Source: G963668185 sp963668185 (lineage in GTDB: Bacteria > Chloroflexota > Dehalococcoidia > Lucifugimonadales > G963668185). From it: DNA of 64,000 bases. The translations under genes were made by a program, and so were the position numbers. The notes below the pieces were generated by a model. It had not been told where the DNA came from, did no database searches, and was given only the letters and a program-made list of their open reading frames with translations. Shown here one piece after another: positions 1-8,600 of this stretch (position 1 is its first letter; every line of letters begins with the position of its first letter). The stretch is from contig OY764162.1 in the NCBI GenBank assembly GCA_963668185.1, positions 2,108,001 through 2,172,000 of the forward strand, written 5' to 3'.

Positions 1-361
1 CGTGACAGGCGGCTATCCCAAGATCGCGACGGTCATCAGCGCCGACCTGCCGCTCATCGCGCAGGCCCGTCCCGACGACAGCGTTCGATTCAGGGCCGTA
101 ACGGTCGAAGAGGCCGAGGAGATTCGATGGGAGCAGGAAGCCGTCCTTCTTGCGCTCACTGGGTTCGCCGAGAGACCTTCCGGAAGCAGCTACTCGGTAA
201 CCGTGGGAGGCGCAGCCTATGAAGTGGTGGATTCCAACGGCAGACATCTATCGCTTCCGCCCGATTCGACTCGGCAGGTTGAATCCGCGGCTCACGCCGT
301 GCGAACGTCAACGGGCGAGTTCGAATTTGACTTGGAATTGGGGCTGCGAACAAGTGAATAG
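1..361 (+). CDS. Biotin-dependent carboxyltransferase / 5-oxoprolinase subunit C (PxpC/KipA-like), C-terminal part
   Basis: Only the last 119 codons lie in the window; the frame is open to the left edge and stops at 359-361. The motif TGGYPKIATVISADLP followed by a Gly/Asp-containing RVRF turn is the typical end of the AHS2 (allophanate hydrolase subunit 2-like) fold. In PxpC this fold works with PxpB and PxpA to open 5-oxoproline using ATP. About 80 residues continue past this motif, longer than usual, and their role is unknown. The downstream DedA-like gene starts 6 bases later, so the two may be co-transcribed. The family call is fairly firm; the precise substrate cannot be read from a fragment. 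Confidence 0.72.
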   Translation, partial: VTGGYPKIATVISADLPLIAQARPDDSVRFRAVTVEEAEEIRWEQEAVLLALTGFAERPSGSSYSVTVGGAAYEVVDSNGRHLSLPPDSTRQVESAAHAVRTSTGEFEFDLELGLRTSE

Positions 362-367
362 GGCCGG

Positions 368-1057
368 GTGTCGGCCCGGATCGATCCGCTAGCATTGCCT
401 GTTAGAGACTGGTACCACACACTTTCGACGTGGGTCGAGGGCTTCGCCGACAGCCCGTGGTCTATCGTGGCCCTGGCCGCGAACTCATTCTCCGACGCGC
501 TGTTCTTCCCGATACCGCCTGATCCTCTGATGATCGCCATCTCTCTACCCCAGCGCCACATGGCAATCTGGCTCGCCCTGCTGACCACGGCTGCCTCGGT
601 CGTTGGGGCCGTTGCGGGGTACTGGCTGGGACATCGCTTCGGCAGGCCGGCCCTGTACCGGCTGGCGAAAGAAGGCACGGTGCGCAGGGTGGAGTCGATG
701 TTCGAACGGTACGGCGCGTGGGCCGTCATCATGGCCGCGATCACTCCGCTTCCCTACAAGGTCTTCGCCGTATCGGCAGGGGTGCTTGACATGGACTTGC
801 GCCGCTTCGTACTCGCGTCGCTCGTCGGGAGGGGACTGAGATTCCTGACGATCGCGGTCCTGATCACGGTCTTTGGGGAGTCGGTGAGGACCTTCCTCGA
901 AACGAACTTCGAAGAGGTCACCATCGTATCGGGCGTCGGCATAGTAGCCCTGGTTGTCGCTGTAGTAGCCTTCAAGAAGCTGCGAGACCGGCGCACGGCG
1001 AGGGCCGCCCCAAGTGAAGCTGGCCCGGAAGCGGAACGCGAACCCGAACTGCCGTAG
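368..1057 (+). CDS. DedA/YqaA-family (VTT domain) inner-membrane protein
   Basis: The 229-residue protein has about five hydrophobic segments (near residues 30-55, 64-88, 118-140, 148-168 and 183-203) and a polar, charged C-terminal tail. The stretch GAVAGYWLGHRFGRP is the Gly-rich VTT (SNARE-associated, DedA) signature. YqaA/DedA proteins are membrane proteins linked to lipid scrambling and envelope integrity; no enzymatic reaction can be assigned. Start is GTG at 368, six bases after the preceding stop. It is followed after 15 bases by the DNA glycosylase gene, so the three genes at the left edge look like one transcript. Confidence 0.82.
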   Translation: MSARIDPLALPVRDWYHTLSTWVEGFADSPWSIVALAANSFSDALFFPIPPDPLMIAISLPQRHMAIWLALLTTAASVVGAVAGYWLGHRFGRPALYRLAKEGTVRRVESMFERYGAWAVIMAAITPLPYKVFAVSAGVLDMDLRRFVLASLVGRGLRFLTIAVLITVFGESVRTFLETNFEEVTIVSGVGIVALVVAVVAFKKLRDRRTARAAPSEAGPEAEREPELP

Positions 1058-1072
1058 GAAGGTGAGAGGGCA

Positions 1073-1897
1073 ATGCCGGAAGCGCCCGACCTTGAAGTAA
1101 TCAAGGAATACCTGGATCGGAGCGTACGGGGCAGAACGATCGCGTCTGCCGAGGTGCTGCGCCCAAGCGTCGTGCGGTCCATGACCGGCGAGGACCTGGC
1201 GCTCAGCTTGCCCGGAAGTTCCCTGGACCAGTTCACGAGGCGCGGAAAGTTCATGCAGATCGGCCTCTCGGATGATCGTGTACTGGTCGTGAACCCGATG
1301 CTTACCGGCGTCTTCCGGCACTGCGCCTCGTCCGAGCGCGTGGCCAAGCGGACGTGCGTGCGGCTTACGCTGGACGACGGGCAAGACCTGCGATACATAG
1401 ACGACAAGCAGATGGGCATGGTCTATCTCACCTCGCGGGAAGGCCTGAACGAGGTGCCGCGGCTCGTGGACCAGGGGCCTGACGTACTCGAAGCGCTGCC
1501 GCCGGAAGAGTTCTCGCAGAGGCTCAAGCCGTTCCACGGCGAGATCAAGGGCATTCTGACGAGGGGCCGCTTCATCTCAGGCATCGGCAACGCGTACGCG
1601 GACGAGATCCTCTTCGATGCCCGCATATATCCCTTCAAACGCCGCAAGGCGCTCTCCAGCGATGAGTTGGAGAGACTCCGGCTGAGCTGCGCGAACGTCA
1701 CCATGCGCGCCGTAGAGACGCTTCGCGATAAGATGGGCGACAGGATCCACCTCAAGGTCCGCGACTTTCTCAGCGTCCACAACAAGGGCGGGAAGCCTTG
1801 CCCACGCTGCAACGAGCCGATCCGCCAGATCAGCGCAAATCGCCGCATAACCAGCTTCTGCCGAACATGCCAGCCAGGCCTCCTGATCAGGAACTAG
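1073..1897 (+). CDS. mutM: Formamidopyrimidine-DNA glycosylase (Fpg/MutM family)
   Basis: Fpg enzymes excise oxidised purines and nick the abasic site. The protein (274 aa) starts MPEAPDLE, keeping the N-terminal Pro that becomes the catalytic nucleophile and the following Glu, although most members read MPELPE. The GIGNAYADEILF helix-turn motif sits near residue 168. A C-terminal zinc finger with two CxxC pairs (CPRC and CRTC, about residues 242-270) contains the lesion-recognition Arg region. Length is normal. An AGAGGG ribosome site precedes the ATG. The PEAPD start and divergent middle could indicate an Fpg/Nei-like branch with altered lesion preference. Confidence 0.88.
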   Translation: MPEAPDLEVIKEYLDRSVRGRTIASAEVLRPSVVRSMTGEDLALSLPGSSLDQFTRRGKFMQIGLSDDRVLVVNPMLTGVFRHCASSERVAKRTCVRLTLDDGQDLRYIDDKQMGMVYLTSREGLNEVPRLVDQGPDVLEALPPEEFSQRLKPFHGEIKGILTRGRFISGIGNAYADEILFDARIYPFKRRKALSSDELERLRLSCANVTMRAVETLRDKMGDRIHLKVRDFLSVHNKGGKPCPRCNEPIRQISANRRITSFCRTCQPGLLIRN

Positions 1898-1949
1898 CGG
1901 TACACGTGCGCCAAGATTGCCGGAGATACCCGTTGGCCTTTCACCACCA

Positions 1950-1980
1950 CACATCAATCATGTGGTAATATCATACACAT
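1950..1980 (+). promoter_or_regulatory. Candidate promoter and operator half-sites of the toxin-antitoxin pair
   Basis: Three half-sites alternate in orientation just upstream of the antitoxin: CACAT (1950-1954), ATGTG (1960-1964) and CACAT (1976-1980, overlapping the start codon). A -10-like TAATAT lies at 1966-1971. No Shine-Dalgarno sequence precedes the ATG at 1979, and the -10 box would start transcription at or next to that ATG, so the message may be leaderless. Ribbon-helix-helix antitoxins usually repress their own promoter through such short palindromic sites; binding here is inferred. Confidence 0.4.
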
Positions 1981-2221
1981 GAAGGCTATACAGATAACGT
2001 TCGACGAAGATTTGCTGGAACGCCTAGACGGGCTCCCCGAGGTGCGGGAGAAGGGCCGCTCGGCGGTACTTCGAGACGCGGCGGCCGCCTACCTGGCTGC
2101 GCAGGAGGCCAGGGACATCTCGCACAGGTACCAGTCAGGTTACGACGCCGCTCCTGAAGCCCCCAAAGCCTGCAAAGAGCTGGATGACTGGGCAGACGAA
2201 GGAACATGGCCCGAGGACTAG
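1979..2221 (+). CDS. Ribbon-helix-helix antitoxin (CopG/MazE-like) of a MazEF-type pair
   Basis: This 80-residue protein begins with a short beta strand (MKAIQITFDEDLLERLDGL) followed by two helices. That is the ribbon-helix-helix DNA-binding fold, with GRSAVLRDAAAAYL as the second helix. The acidic C-terminal tail (KELDDWADEGTWPED) resembles the disordered antitoxin segment that wraps and blocks MazF. The toxin gene begins 3 bases after the stop, the usual order of antitoxin before toxin. It probably represses its own promoter through the CACAT/ATGTG sites immediately upstream. The role is inferred from fold and context. Confidence 0.8.
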   Translation: MKAIQITFDEDLLERLDGLPEVREKGRSAVLRDAAAAYLAAQEARDISHRYQSGYDAAPEAPKACKELDDWADEGTWPED

Positions 2222-2224
2222 CTG

Positions 2225-2545
2225 TTGGAACCTCGAAGGGGAGACGTTTGGCAGTATCGCTTCAGGAGGCCTGACAAGTGCCGCCCTGTCGTAGTGCTCA
2301 GCCGGCAGGAGGTCATCCCTCTGCTTAGCACCGTGATGGTAGCGCCGGTCACTTCACGCATCAGAGGACTCCCAAGCGAGGTGTTGGTGGGAATAGAGGA
2401 GGGCCTGAGCCACGACTCCGCGGTCAATCTCGACCACGTGCAGACAGTGGACCGGCAGCGGCTTCATCGCCACATGGGATCGCTCAGCGAAGACAAGATG
2501 CGGCGCGTCTGTCGCGCGCTGGCCATCGCCACCGGCTGCGCGTAG
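2225..2545 (+). CDS. mazF: MazF/PemK-family endoribonuclease toxin
   Basis: The 106-residue protein matches the MazF beta-barrel: RRGDVWQYRF at the start, CRPVVVLSRQEV with the conserved Arg-Pro, VAPVTSRIRGLPSEV in the middle, and NLDHVQTVDRQRL near the end. MazF toxins cut single-stranded RNA at short sequences and stop growth when freed from the antitoxin. The start is TTG at 2225, three bases after the antitoxin stop, consistent with translational coupling and a lower toxin yield. No truncation is seen. Cleavage specificity cannot be predicted from the sequence. Confidence 0.88.
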   Translation: MEPRRGDVWQYRFRRPDKCRPVVVLSRQEVIPLLSTVMVAPVTSRIRGLPSEVLVGIEEGLSHDSAVNLDHVQTVDRQRLHRHMGSLSEDKMRRVCRALAIATGCA

Positions 2546-2578
2546 TGTCGCCTCAATCATGAGTTAGAGTGTCTAGCC

Positions 2579-3088
2579 ATGCCCACTGAAATCGCCGTCG
2601 TCTCGGACACCCACTGCCACGAGTGGAGCGAAGTCCACCCTGAGATCGCGGAGGCCGTCGCCGTCGCCGACATCGCCGTGCACTGCGGCGACATCGTCCG
2701 CGCTGACGTCGTCGATGGCTTCCGGTCGGTGGCGAAGCGGGCCGTCGTCGTACACGGCAACTCGGACCCGCCGGAGCTTCGCAACGCCATCCCCGCGGTC
2801 GAGGTCATCGAGATCGACGGATGCCGGATAGGCGTGACCCATCCCGCATGGGGAGGCCCTGAGTTCCCGTTTCAAGAGTTGCTGCCCGACTTCGAAGGCC
2901 TGGGCCGCGTGGACACCGTGCTCTTCGGCCACATCCACGAGACCGTCGACGAGGTGATCGAAGGCGTCCGGTACATCAACCCCGGCCAGGGCTACGAGTC
3001 GTTCATGGTGCCCGGCACCTACGCCGTCCTGGCAATTGACGACGGCAGGATAGACGTCGAGTTCAGGACGGTGACCCCGCGCCGCTAG
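2579..3088 (+). CDS. YfcE/MJ0936-type metallophosphoesterase
   Basis: The 169-residue protein carries all calcineurin-like metal-binding motifs: DTHCH near residue 10, CGDIVRADV near 37, GNSDP near 61 (usually GNCD) and GHIHE near 120. The size fits the YfcE/MJ0936 branch, small cytoplasmic phosphodiesterases needing Mn or Ni whose natural substrates are mostly unknown. It follows the toxin gene by 33 bases on the same strand but has no obvious functional tie to it. The family is confident, the substrate is not. Confidence 0.87.
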   Translation: MPTEIAVVSDTHCHEWSEVHPEIAEAVAVADIAVHCGDIVRADVVDGFRSVAKRAVVVHGNSDPPELRNAIPAVEVIEIDGCRIGVTHPAWGGPEFPFQELLPDFEGLGRVDTVLFGHIHETVDEVIEGVRYINPGQGYESFMVPGTYAVLAIDDGRIDVEFRTVTPRR

Positions 3089-3113
3089 CGCGTGGCTGGC
3101 TCCGCCCCGCCGC

Positions 3114-3707
3114 TCAGGCCGGCCGATTCAGCAAGAGGCTGTTCCGAAACTCCATCGCGCGCGGATGAATGAGCCGCCCGCGCCCAAGGTGCGCCTCCGC
3201 CTGTTTGCTCGCGAACACGAGCAGAGCGCCGTCCAGGTCGCTAAGTGCAAGCTCTCGTAGCTCGTCCTGGAACGGGTACTTGCGCTTCTTGACCGGGTCC
3301 AGCTTGTCCGCCAGGTACACGATTCTGCCGGCAAGCCCCAATCCCGCGCGCCCCGTCGTGTGCCAGCGCACCGCCTCCAGCACGTCGGCGTCCGTCACCC
3401 CCGCGCGCTCGGCCAGCCACGCCGCCGCCACCGGCCCGTGCAGCATCACCGGCAACGCCCGCTCGACCTCACCGACGCAGACGCCATACTCCTCGGCCAG
3501 CGCAAGCAGCCGCTCGCCCGGCTCCGCCCGGAACAGGTCGTGGCAAGCCGCGCCCAGATCCACCGCAAGTCGGTCGGCTCCGTGCACGTCGGCCAGATCC
3601 CCGGCGATCTCCCGCACGCGCTCGACGTGCGAGCGAAGCCGCTCCGGCAGCGCGTCGAGCAGCCGCGCCGCCTCCGCGGGGAACGAGGCCACGGTACGCG
3701 GCGCCAC
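3114..3707 (-). CDS. HD-domain phosphohydrolase, YqeK-like
   Basis: The protein (197 aa) has a conserved His near residue 27, the HD pair (ACHDLFRA, residues 56-57), a third His in MLHGPVAAAW, and WHTTGRAGLG followed by IVYLADKLDP, the arrangement of YqeK-type HD hydrolases. YqeK members hydrolyse diadenosine tetraphosphate (Ap4A) symmetrically. It begins 2 bases after the HIT-protein gene; HIT proteins also act on dinucleoside polyphosphates and nucleotide conjugates, so the pair may share a nucleotide clean-up role (inference). It is the last gene of a five-gene minus-strand run. Confidence 0.8.
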   Translation of the reverse strand: MAPRTVASFPAEAARLLDALPERLRSHVERVREIAGDLADVHGADRLAVDLGAACHDLFRAEPGERLLALAEEYGVCVGEVERALPVMLHGPVAAAWLAERAGVTDADVLEAVRWHTTGRAGLGLAGRIVYLADKLDPVKKRKYPFQDELRELALSDLDGALLVFASKQAEAHLGRGRLIHPRAMEFRNSLLLNRPA

Positions 3708-3709
3708 CT

Positions 3710-4054
3710 CTACGCCATGCCGCCCAGGCGGCCCCCGCCCAGCACGTGCATGTGCAGGTGGTCCACCATCTGCCCCGCGTCGTCCCGCTGGTTGATCACC
3801 AGCCGGTACCCCGATTGACCGATGCCCTCTTGCGCGGCCACCTCCTCGGCGGCCAGCAGCATCGCGCCGACCATCGTCCCGTGGCCGGGCGTGAGGCCGG
3901 ACAGAAACGTGAAGTGCTCGTTCGGTATCACCAACAGGTGCACAGGCGCCCTAGGCGCAATATCCCGGATCGCGAAGCAGTGCGAGTCGCGGTAGATGAC
4001 CTCCGACGCTACCTCGCCGGACCCGATCTTGCAGAAGATGCAGTCGCTAGCCAT
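3710..4054 (-). CDS. HIT-family (HinT-like) nucleotide-binding hydrolase
   Basis: The 114-residue protein contains the histidine triad HLHMHVLGG near the C-terminus, the signature that hydrolyses purine phosphoramidates or dinucleotides, and an N-terminal CIFCKI typical of HinT-like proteins. The open frame extends 31 codons further upstream, but that part is an Arg-rich read-through over the end of the neighbouring gene. The ATG at 4054 (MASDCIFCKI) matches the family start. It sits between a nucleoside deoxyribosyltransferase gene and a YqeK-like gene in tight tandem, supporting a nucleotide-metabolism cluster. Confidence 0.9.
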   Translation of the reverse strand: MASDCIFCKIGSGEVASEVIYRDSHCFAIRDIAPRAPVHLLVIPNEHFTFLSGLTPGHGTMVGAMLLAAEEVAAQEGIGQSGYRLVINQRDDAGQMVDHLHMHVLGGGRLGGMA

Positions 4055-4064
4055 GTTCAGACCT

Positions 4065-4565
4065 TTAGCTCGCCTCTTGCTCTCGCTCCGACGGGTGGAC
4101 TTGCTCGCCTCTGGCCCACCTCGCCAGCGCCTTCTCCGGCGCGCCAATCTCGTCGACCGAGGTGTAGTAGTAGTCCTCCCAGCCGGTCTTGGGAAGCCCG
4201 GTGAACAGCATCAGGTTGAGCGGGTACTCCTCGCTGTCCGTAGCCCGCCGGAAGTCGTCGCGAAAGAGGAACGTCGGCTTGCCCAGCGCGATCGCCATGC
4301 CCAGCTCCACCATCACGCCCTCGTCCGGAGGCGTTCCGTTCACGACGGCGAAGATCGCGTCAGACTCGCGCACGTCCCGGTAGTCTGCCGCGCCGATGTC
4401 GTACGCCCACCCCGGCTCGTCGAAATCGACCTGGTTGTTCCGCTCGAACGGCTCCCATACCTCCAGGCCCAGCCGCGTCAGCGCGTCCACAAGCTGCGGC
4501 AGGAGCAGCGTCTTCTGCTGCGCCGAGAACCCATACGGATTGGCCAAATAGATCGTCTTGCTCAT
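4065..4565 (-). CDS. Nucleoside 2-deoxyribosyltransferase-like protein
   Basis: The 166-residue protein begins with IYLANPYGFS, the nucleobase-site strand of the family, and contains NGTPPDEGVMVELGMAIALG, which carries the catalytic Glu and nearby Asp. Such enzymes exchange bases between deoxyribonucleosides or hydrolyse 2'-deoxynucleoside monophosphates (the DNPH1 branch). Ten bases separate it from the HIT gene downstream. An insertion (FRDDFRRATDSEEYPLNLM) follows the core. Which reaction it catalyses cannot be decided from the sequence. Confidence 0.82.
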   Translation of the reverse strand: MSKTIYLANPYGFSAQQKTLLLPQLVDALTRLGLEVWEPFERNNQVDFDEPGWAYDIGAADYRDVRESDAIFAVVNGTPPDEGVMVELGMAIALGKPTFLFRDDFRRATDSEEYPLNLMLFTGLPKTGWEDYYYTSVDEIGAPEKALARWARGEQVHPSEREQEAS

Positions 4566-4593
4566 TCCCGGATTGTCACCAGCCCCTTTCGAA

Positions 4594-5160
4594 TCACTGT
4601 CGGATGAGGAAATAGACCATCAGGTAGGACAGCGCCAGCATCAGCAGGAACCCGCAGACCGCCGCCACCGCCGGCCGGCCGTTCGTCTTGAACCCGAACG
4701 CAACTCGGATCGCCACCGCCATTGCCGCAACTCGCCATCCCGTCGCCGTCCATGCTATCAGGAAGGGGTTCTCCGGTATCACCGACAACGCAACCACGAT
4801 GCCGGGCGCCTGCGCTATCCCCGCATACCTGAGGACGCCCTCGAACTCCGGACGGTCGGCTTCCCTGTCCATCAGGCTCGATCCCACAATGTAAGTGACG
4901 GCAGACCAGATCAGCCACGACGCAACCTCCAGGCCGAGGCCCAGCCCGATTGAGGAGAGTAGCGGGTACGCAAAAAGAACCGGCGAGCCGCCCGCCACGC
5001 CGACGGCTCCCCCGATGAGGCCGACCAGCAGGACGATGAACAGCGCCTGGTACGCCGCCCACCTGTCACCCGCGATTCCCTCGAAGGGAACCGGGTCCAG
5101 CCTCGCGGCCCCAAGCATCCGCTTCCCGAGGCTCCCAGCGAAGCCCCGCCATTCAATCAT
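4594..5160 (-). CDS. Yip1-family-like multi-pass membrane protein
   Basis: The 188-residue protein has about five hydrophobic segments (near residues 38-60, 62-88, 112-130, 134-150 and 163-187) after a short amphipathic N-terminus. The Gly-rich first segments, the EFEGVLRYAGIAQAPG turn and the final LMVYFLI helix resemble the bacterial Yip1 domain. No catalytic motif is visible and the function is unknown. It lies 28 bases upstream of the deoxyribosyltransferase gene on the same strand, probably in the same transcript. Confidence 0.62.
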   Translation of the reverse strand: MIEWRGFAGSLGKRMLGAARLDPVPFEGIAGDRWAAYQALFIVLLVGLIGGAVGVAGGSPVLFAYPLLSSIGLGLGLEVASWLIWSAVTYIVGSSLMDREADRPEFEGVLRYAGIAQAPGIVVALSVIPENPFLIAWTATGWRVAAMAVAIRVAFGFKTNGRPAVAAVCGFLLMLALSYLMVYFLIRQ

Positions 5161-5187
5161 CTGAACGGCTCAACAACTGCGATGCCG

Positions 5188-5583
5188 TCAGGCCGACATC
5201 TGCATGATCTCGACCCGCACGTTGTCCGGCGCCTTGACGAACGCGATGCGCGGGAACCCGCCCGGCATGTCGATCGGCCCTTCGAGCAGCGGCGCTCCCA
5301 GGCCCTCCAACCGCGCGATCTCAGCGTCGATGTCGTCAACCTCGATGCCGAAGTGCTCCAGCCCCCAGTGCGCGTCCGCGTCGCCCTGCCCCATCTCCTC
5401 GCCGGTTCGGGCGCCCGATATGTTCACGGTCACCCCGTCCGTCGTGCGGCAACGGATGAACCGGTCACCGAACGACCTGACGTCGTCAGCGAATATCTCA
5501 AACCCGAACGTGTCCACGTACCAATTGGCCGTCTTCTCCGGGTCCGGCGACTTCAGATGCACGTGGTTGAACTTGTATGACAA
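5188..5583 (-). CDS. VOC-family (glyoxalase/dioxygenase fold) protein
   Basis: The 131-residue protein is one vicinal-oxygen-chelate unit pair: FNHVHLKSPDPEKTANWYVD, then GLEHFGIEVDDIDAEIARLE, ending IAFVKAPDNVRVEIMQ. The His of HVHL, the His of GLEHFG and the Glu of VEIMQ are the expected metal ligands. Members range from glyoxalase I to extradiol dioxygenases and resistance proteins, so substrate is open. It is the first gene of the minus-strand run reaching 3114. A GGGAGGTATG ribosome site precedes the ATG. Confidence 0.86.
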   Translation of the reverse strand: MSYKFNHVHLKSPDPEKTANWYVDTFGFEIFADDVRSFGDRFIRCRTTDGVTVNISGARTGEEMGQGDADAHWGLEHFGIEVDDIDAEIARLEGLGAPLLEGPIDMPGGFPRIAFVKAPDNVRVEIMQMSA

Positions 5584-5673
5584 GGCATACCTCCCAGCAT
5601 TTTTCGGCAGCGGCCAACTATCGGCAAAGCCTATGGCAACCCGCGAGAGGGTGTCAACATGGGACCCAAGTCC

Positions 5674-8600
5674 TTATGGGAACACGTTGAACTGGGCCTC
5701 ACCTACCTTGGCACCCTCGTTGTAAACGTAGATGTAGTACCGGCCTGGCGCCCACCAGTTCCACTCGGATGGGCCAACGTAATATGACCATCTTGCCCCA
5801 GAGTATTCCGGTTGCGCTTCTATGGTGTGGTTTATGCGTTGTATCGGGAAGCCGTCCTCAAACCAGACCACGATCTCTAGGCCCGTCTCCTGACGAGAGT
5901 CCACGTCATAGGAGTACCGGAGACAGACGGCTACACGTTCAGGAATTTCTCTTATCGAGAAGGCAAGATCCCGCTTGTTTAGCATGCAGTCCTCATGCGA
6001 GAGGGCGACTCCGACGAGGTCGAAGCTTCCGCCTATGCTCGGCAGGTCGGGATTCACGGGGTGCCTGTCCAGCCCGGAGATGTCGTAAGATTCGGTCTTC
6101 TCGTACCAGCGCGCGGTGACGGTGGGCGTGGAGGCGGCGTTGCCGAACGCCGCCCTGAGTTCGGCGATACCCGCGGGCGTACCCTCGGTTGAGTCGTCCT
6201 CGTCCGGGAGCATCGAGGCTTGGTAGAGGGATCGGAACCCCTGCTTGAACTCGGACTCGCCGATGGAGCGGTACAGATCCAGGAAGATGCGCTCGCCGAA
6301 CGAGTAGTTGCATCGGAAAAGGGATCTTGCGCCATCGCCTCGCGAAGGATTCAACCTCTCTAAGGTTGCGATGTTGATCGCCTGTCCGCACGGGTAGTTG
6401 TCCGGTTCGAACGGTCTACCCACCCGGGCGTTCTCAGAGAGAATGGCTATGAACTCGGAGGCCCCCTCGTCGATCCAGTCGGCGTTGCCCGACCAGTAGT
6501 AGTGCGCCACCTCGTGCGCAATGATAGAAGCCGTGCGGCCCGCTTCGTAAGACTCATCATCTACATCGTATCGGGGCAGCATGGCTATGTGTGTTCGTAG
6601 GTTGGTTCCAACATAAGACCCGTAGACGGCATCGGCGAACAGCAGTCCAACGTATCTTGTCGGAAACGGGACACCCATGAATGCCTCGGTGCTGCGGGCC
6701 GCGTGTTCCAGCAAGTCCATGCTTCGTGCGGCTCCTGGCCCCAAGCGTATAATCGCAAGTTCGACCTCGCCTGCCAACGGGAGTTTGATTACTCGTTTTT
6801 CAAGCCTGACCTCACTGTACGTAAGGAGGCTATCAACAAGCTGTGGATTGGTTGCGTCAACGCCGTACAGTGTAGCCACGATCTTGGCCCAATCGTCCGT
6901 GATGCCCGCCTTCATAGTGGGATGCCCCATAACCGTCACGAAGCCGCTTGGCCTGAAAGAAGACAGCAGTGCCAGCGACTCCATGGCCGCAACGTCCGCC
7001 GGTTCCAAGCGCGTAAGGAATCGCATTCCTGCTATCCGCAGGGCTTCGCCGGGGTGATCCTTTGCGATCCACTTCAACGCTTGGATCACGGCCCTGGCTC
7101 GGGTACTGACGCTGTCTTGAGCCCACGAATACAGGATGATTGCGTTTGCGGTCTCAGGGCTATACTGACCTACCCACCCCAGATTGACAACGGCCTCTGC
7201 TTCGCCTTCATCGACACCATCTGCAACCCAAGGCAGAGAGGCGATCGTACGTGCCAAGCCTGGCTGATCTTCCTGTGCGGTGTATCCGAGGGAACCTATA
7301 ACAGAAACCTCCGGCGCGGAGATCCCGTCGGAAACCCATTCGGCGTTTGCAATGACGTTGAAAGCGTCCTTGCCGAATGTGGCAAGATACACGAGTTCCT
7401 GCACTGCTTCGCGTTCCGTCTCTGCGATGCCGTCCCGCACCCAGGGCAAAGCCGTGATTGATCTCGCGAGGGCAGGTTCGTTCTGCTCCAGCCAAGCCAC
7501 GTTCTTGAGTGTGCGCCATACTGCAAGATAGGGGGGCGGTGGCGTGGGCGTAGGTGTGGGTGATGGAGTCGGCGTGGGTGTAGGCGTGGGTGATGGAGTT
7601 GGTGTAGGAGACGGTGTGGGAGGTGATAGCCTCGTCACGGACACGACGCTGGAGTAGGCGCTGAAGTCATTGCTGTAAGTCTCTCCGTCACCCCTGCAGC
7701 GAGCGCGGTACGAGAAGGTTTGTCCGTAAGACTGAACTACGTTGTAGTCATGTGGTAATGCGGAAATGTAACGATAACTAACCCAACTACCTGACTGGCC
7801 AAACCTGCGCTCCAGATAGCAACTGCCTATCGCGTCCGCAGCACTGTGTCGAATCCTGATTACCGGGCTGGAGTCCGTCCCAATCACAACTAAGATGGGC
7901 GGGATGGGGGGAGACAGAGCGGGCGTAGGAGTCGGCGTGGGGGTGGGAGACGGAGTAGGCGTAGGCGTAGGAATCGCGATTGCTACGGGTACGCGAGTCG
8001 GTTCCGGGGTGTTGCGTTCAAGTAGCCTATCTAACCCCAGGTCTTCATAGAAGAGCACGCTTGCCACTCCGGCCGCAACGAGAATGAAGAGTACGGCCAA
8101 CCACCGGCGCCATCTAGATCTGCCGCGCCTGCCGCCTCGATGTATTTCAAACGGCGGCGGTGCAGATGGTGGTGACGCCTGACGAGATTGTGAGCGACCT
8201 GCGTGCTCGCGGTCTCTTCTGGCAGGTTGCCCAACACCACTGATTCTTGACGATGACTGCCGTTCGTGCACTGGCAACCGGCTGGATGGAGCGGTGGTTG
8301 CGGGATTTTGCCGCCTGCCGCTCTCGGCCCTCGGAGTTTCAACGGTTGTGGTTGCGGGACTTTCTTGGCCGTTGTCCCTGGGTCTCAGGATTTCAACGGT
8401 TGCGCTCCCGAAACACCTGGGACAGCGAATCCACCGGCCTCCCGGGGTATCTCCGTGTTCCTGTGCATGAACTTGGCCGTGGCCGCCGCAGACCCGGCAC
8501 GTGGAGCGGACGTAGTCGTGAAGGACGTGCTGTTCGTGCTCCTTCACGTGCTCGGCGCACAGGACTACATTGTCGGTTTCACACCAAGATACTCCGATAG

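Noticed and set aside
4055..4147. Upstream 31-codon extension of the HIT gene
   Set aside because: It is Arg-rich and overlaps the deoxyribosyltransferase gene; the family start MASDCIFCKI is at 4054.
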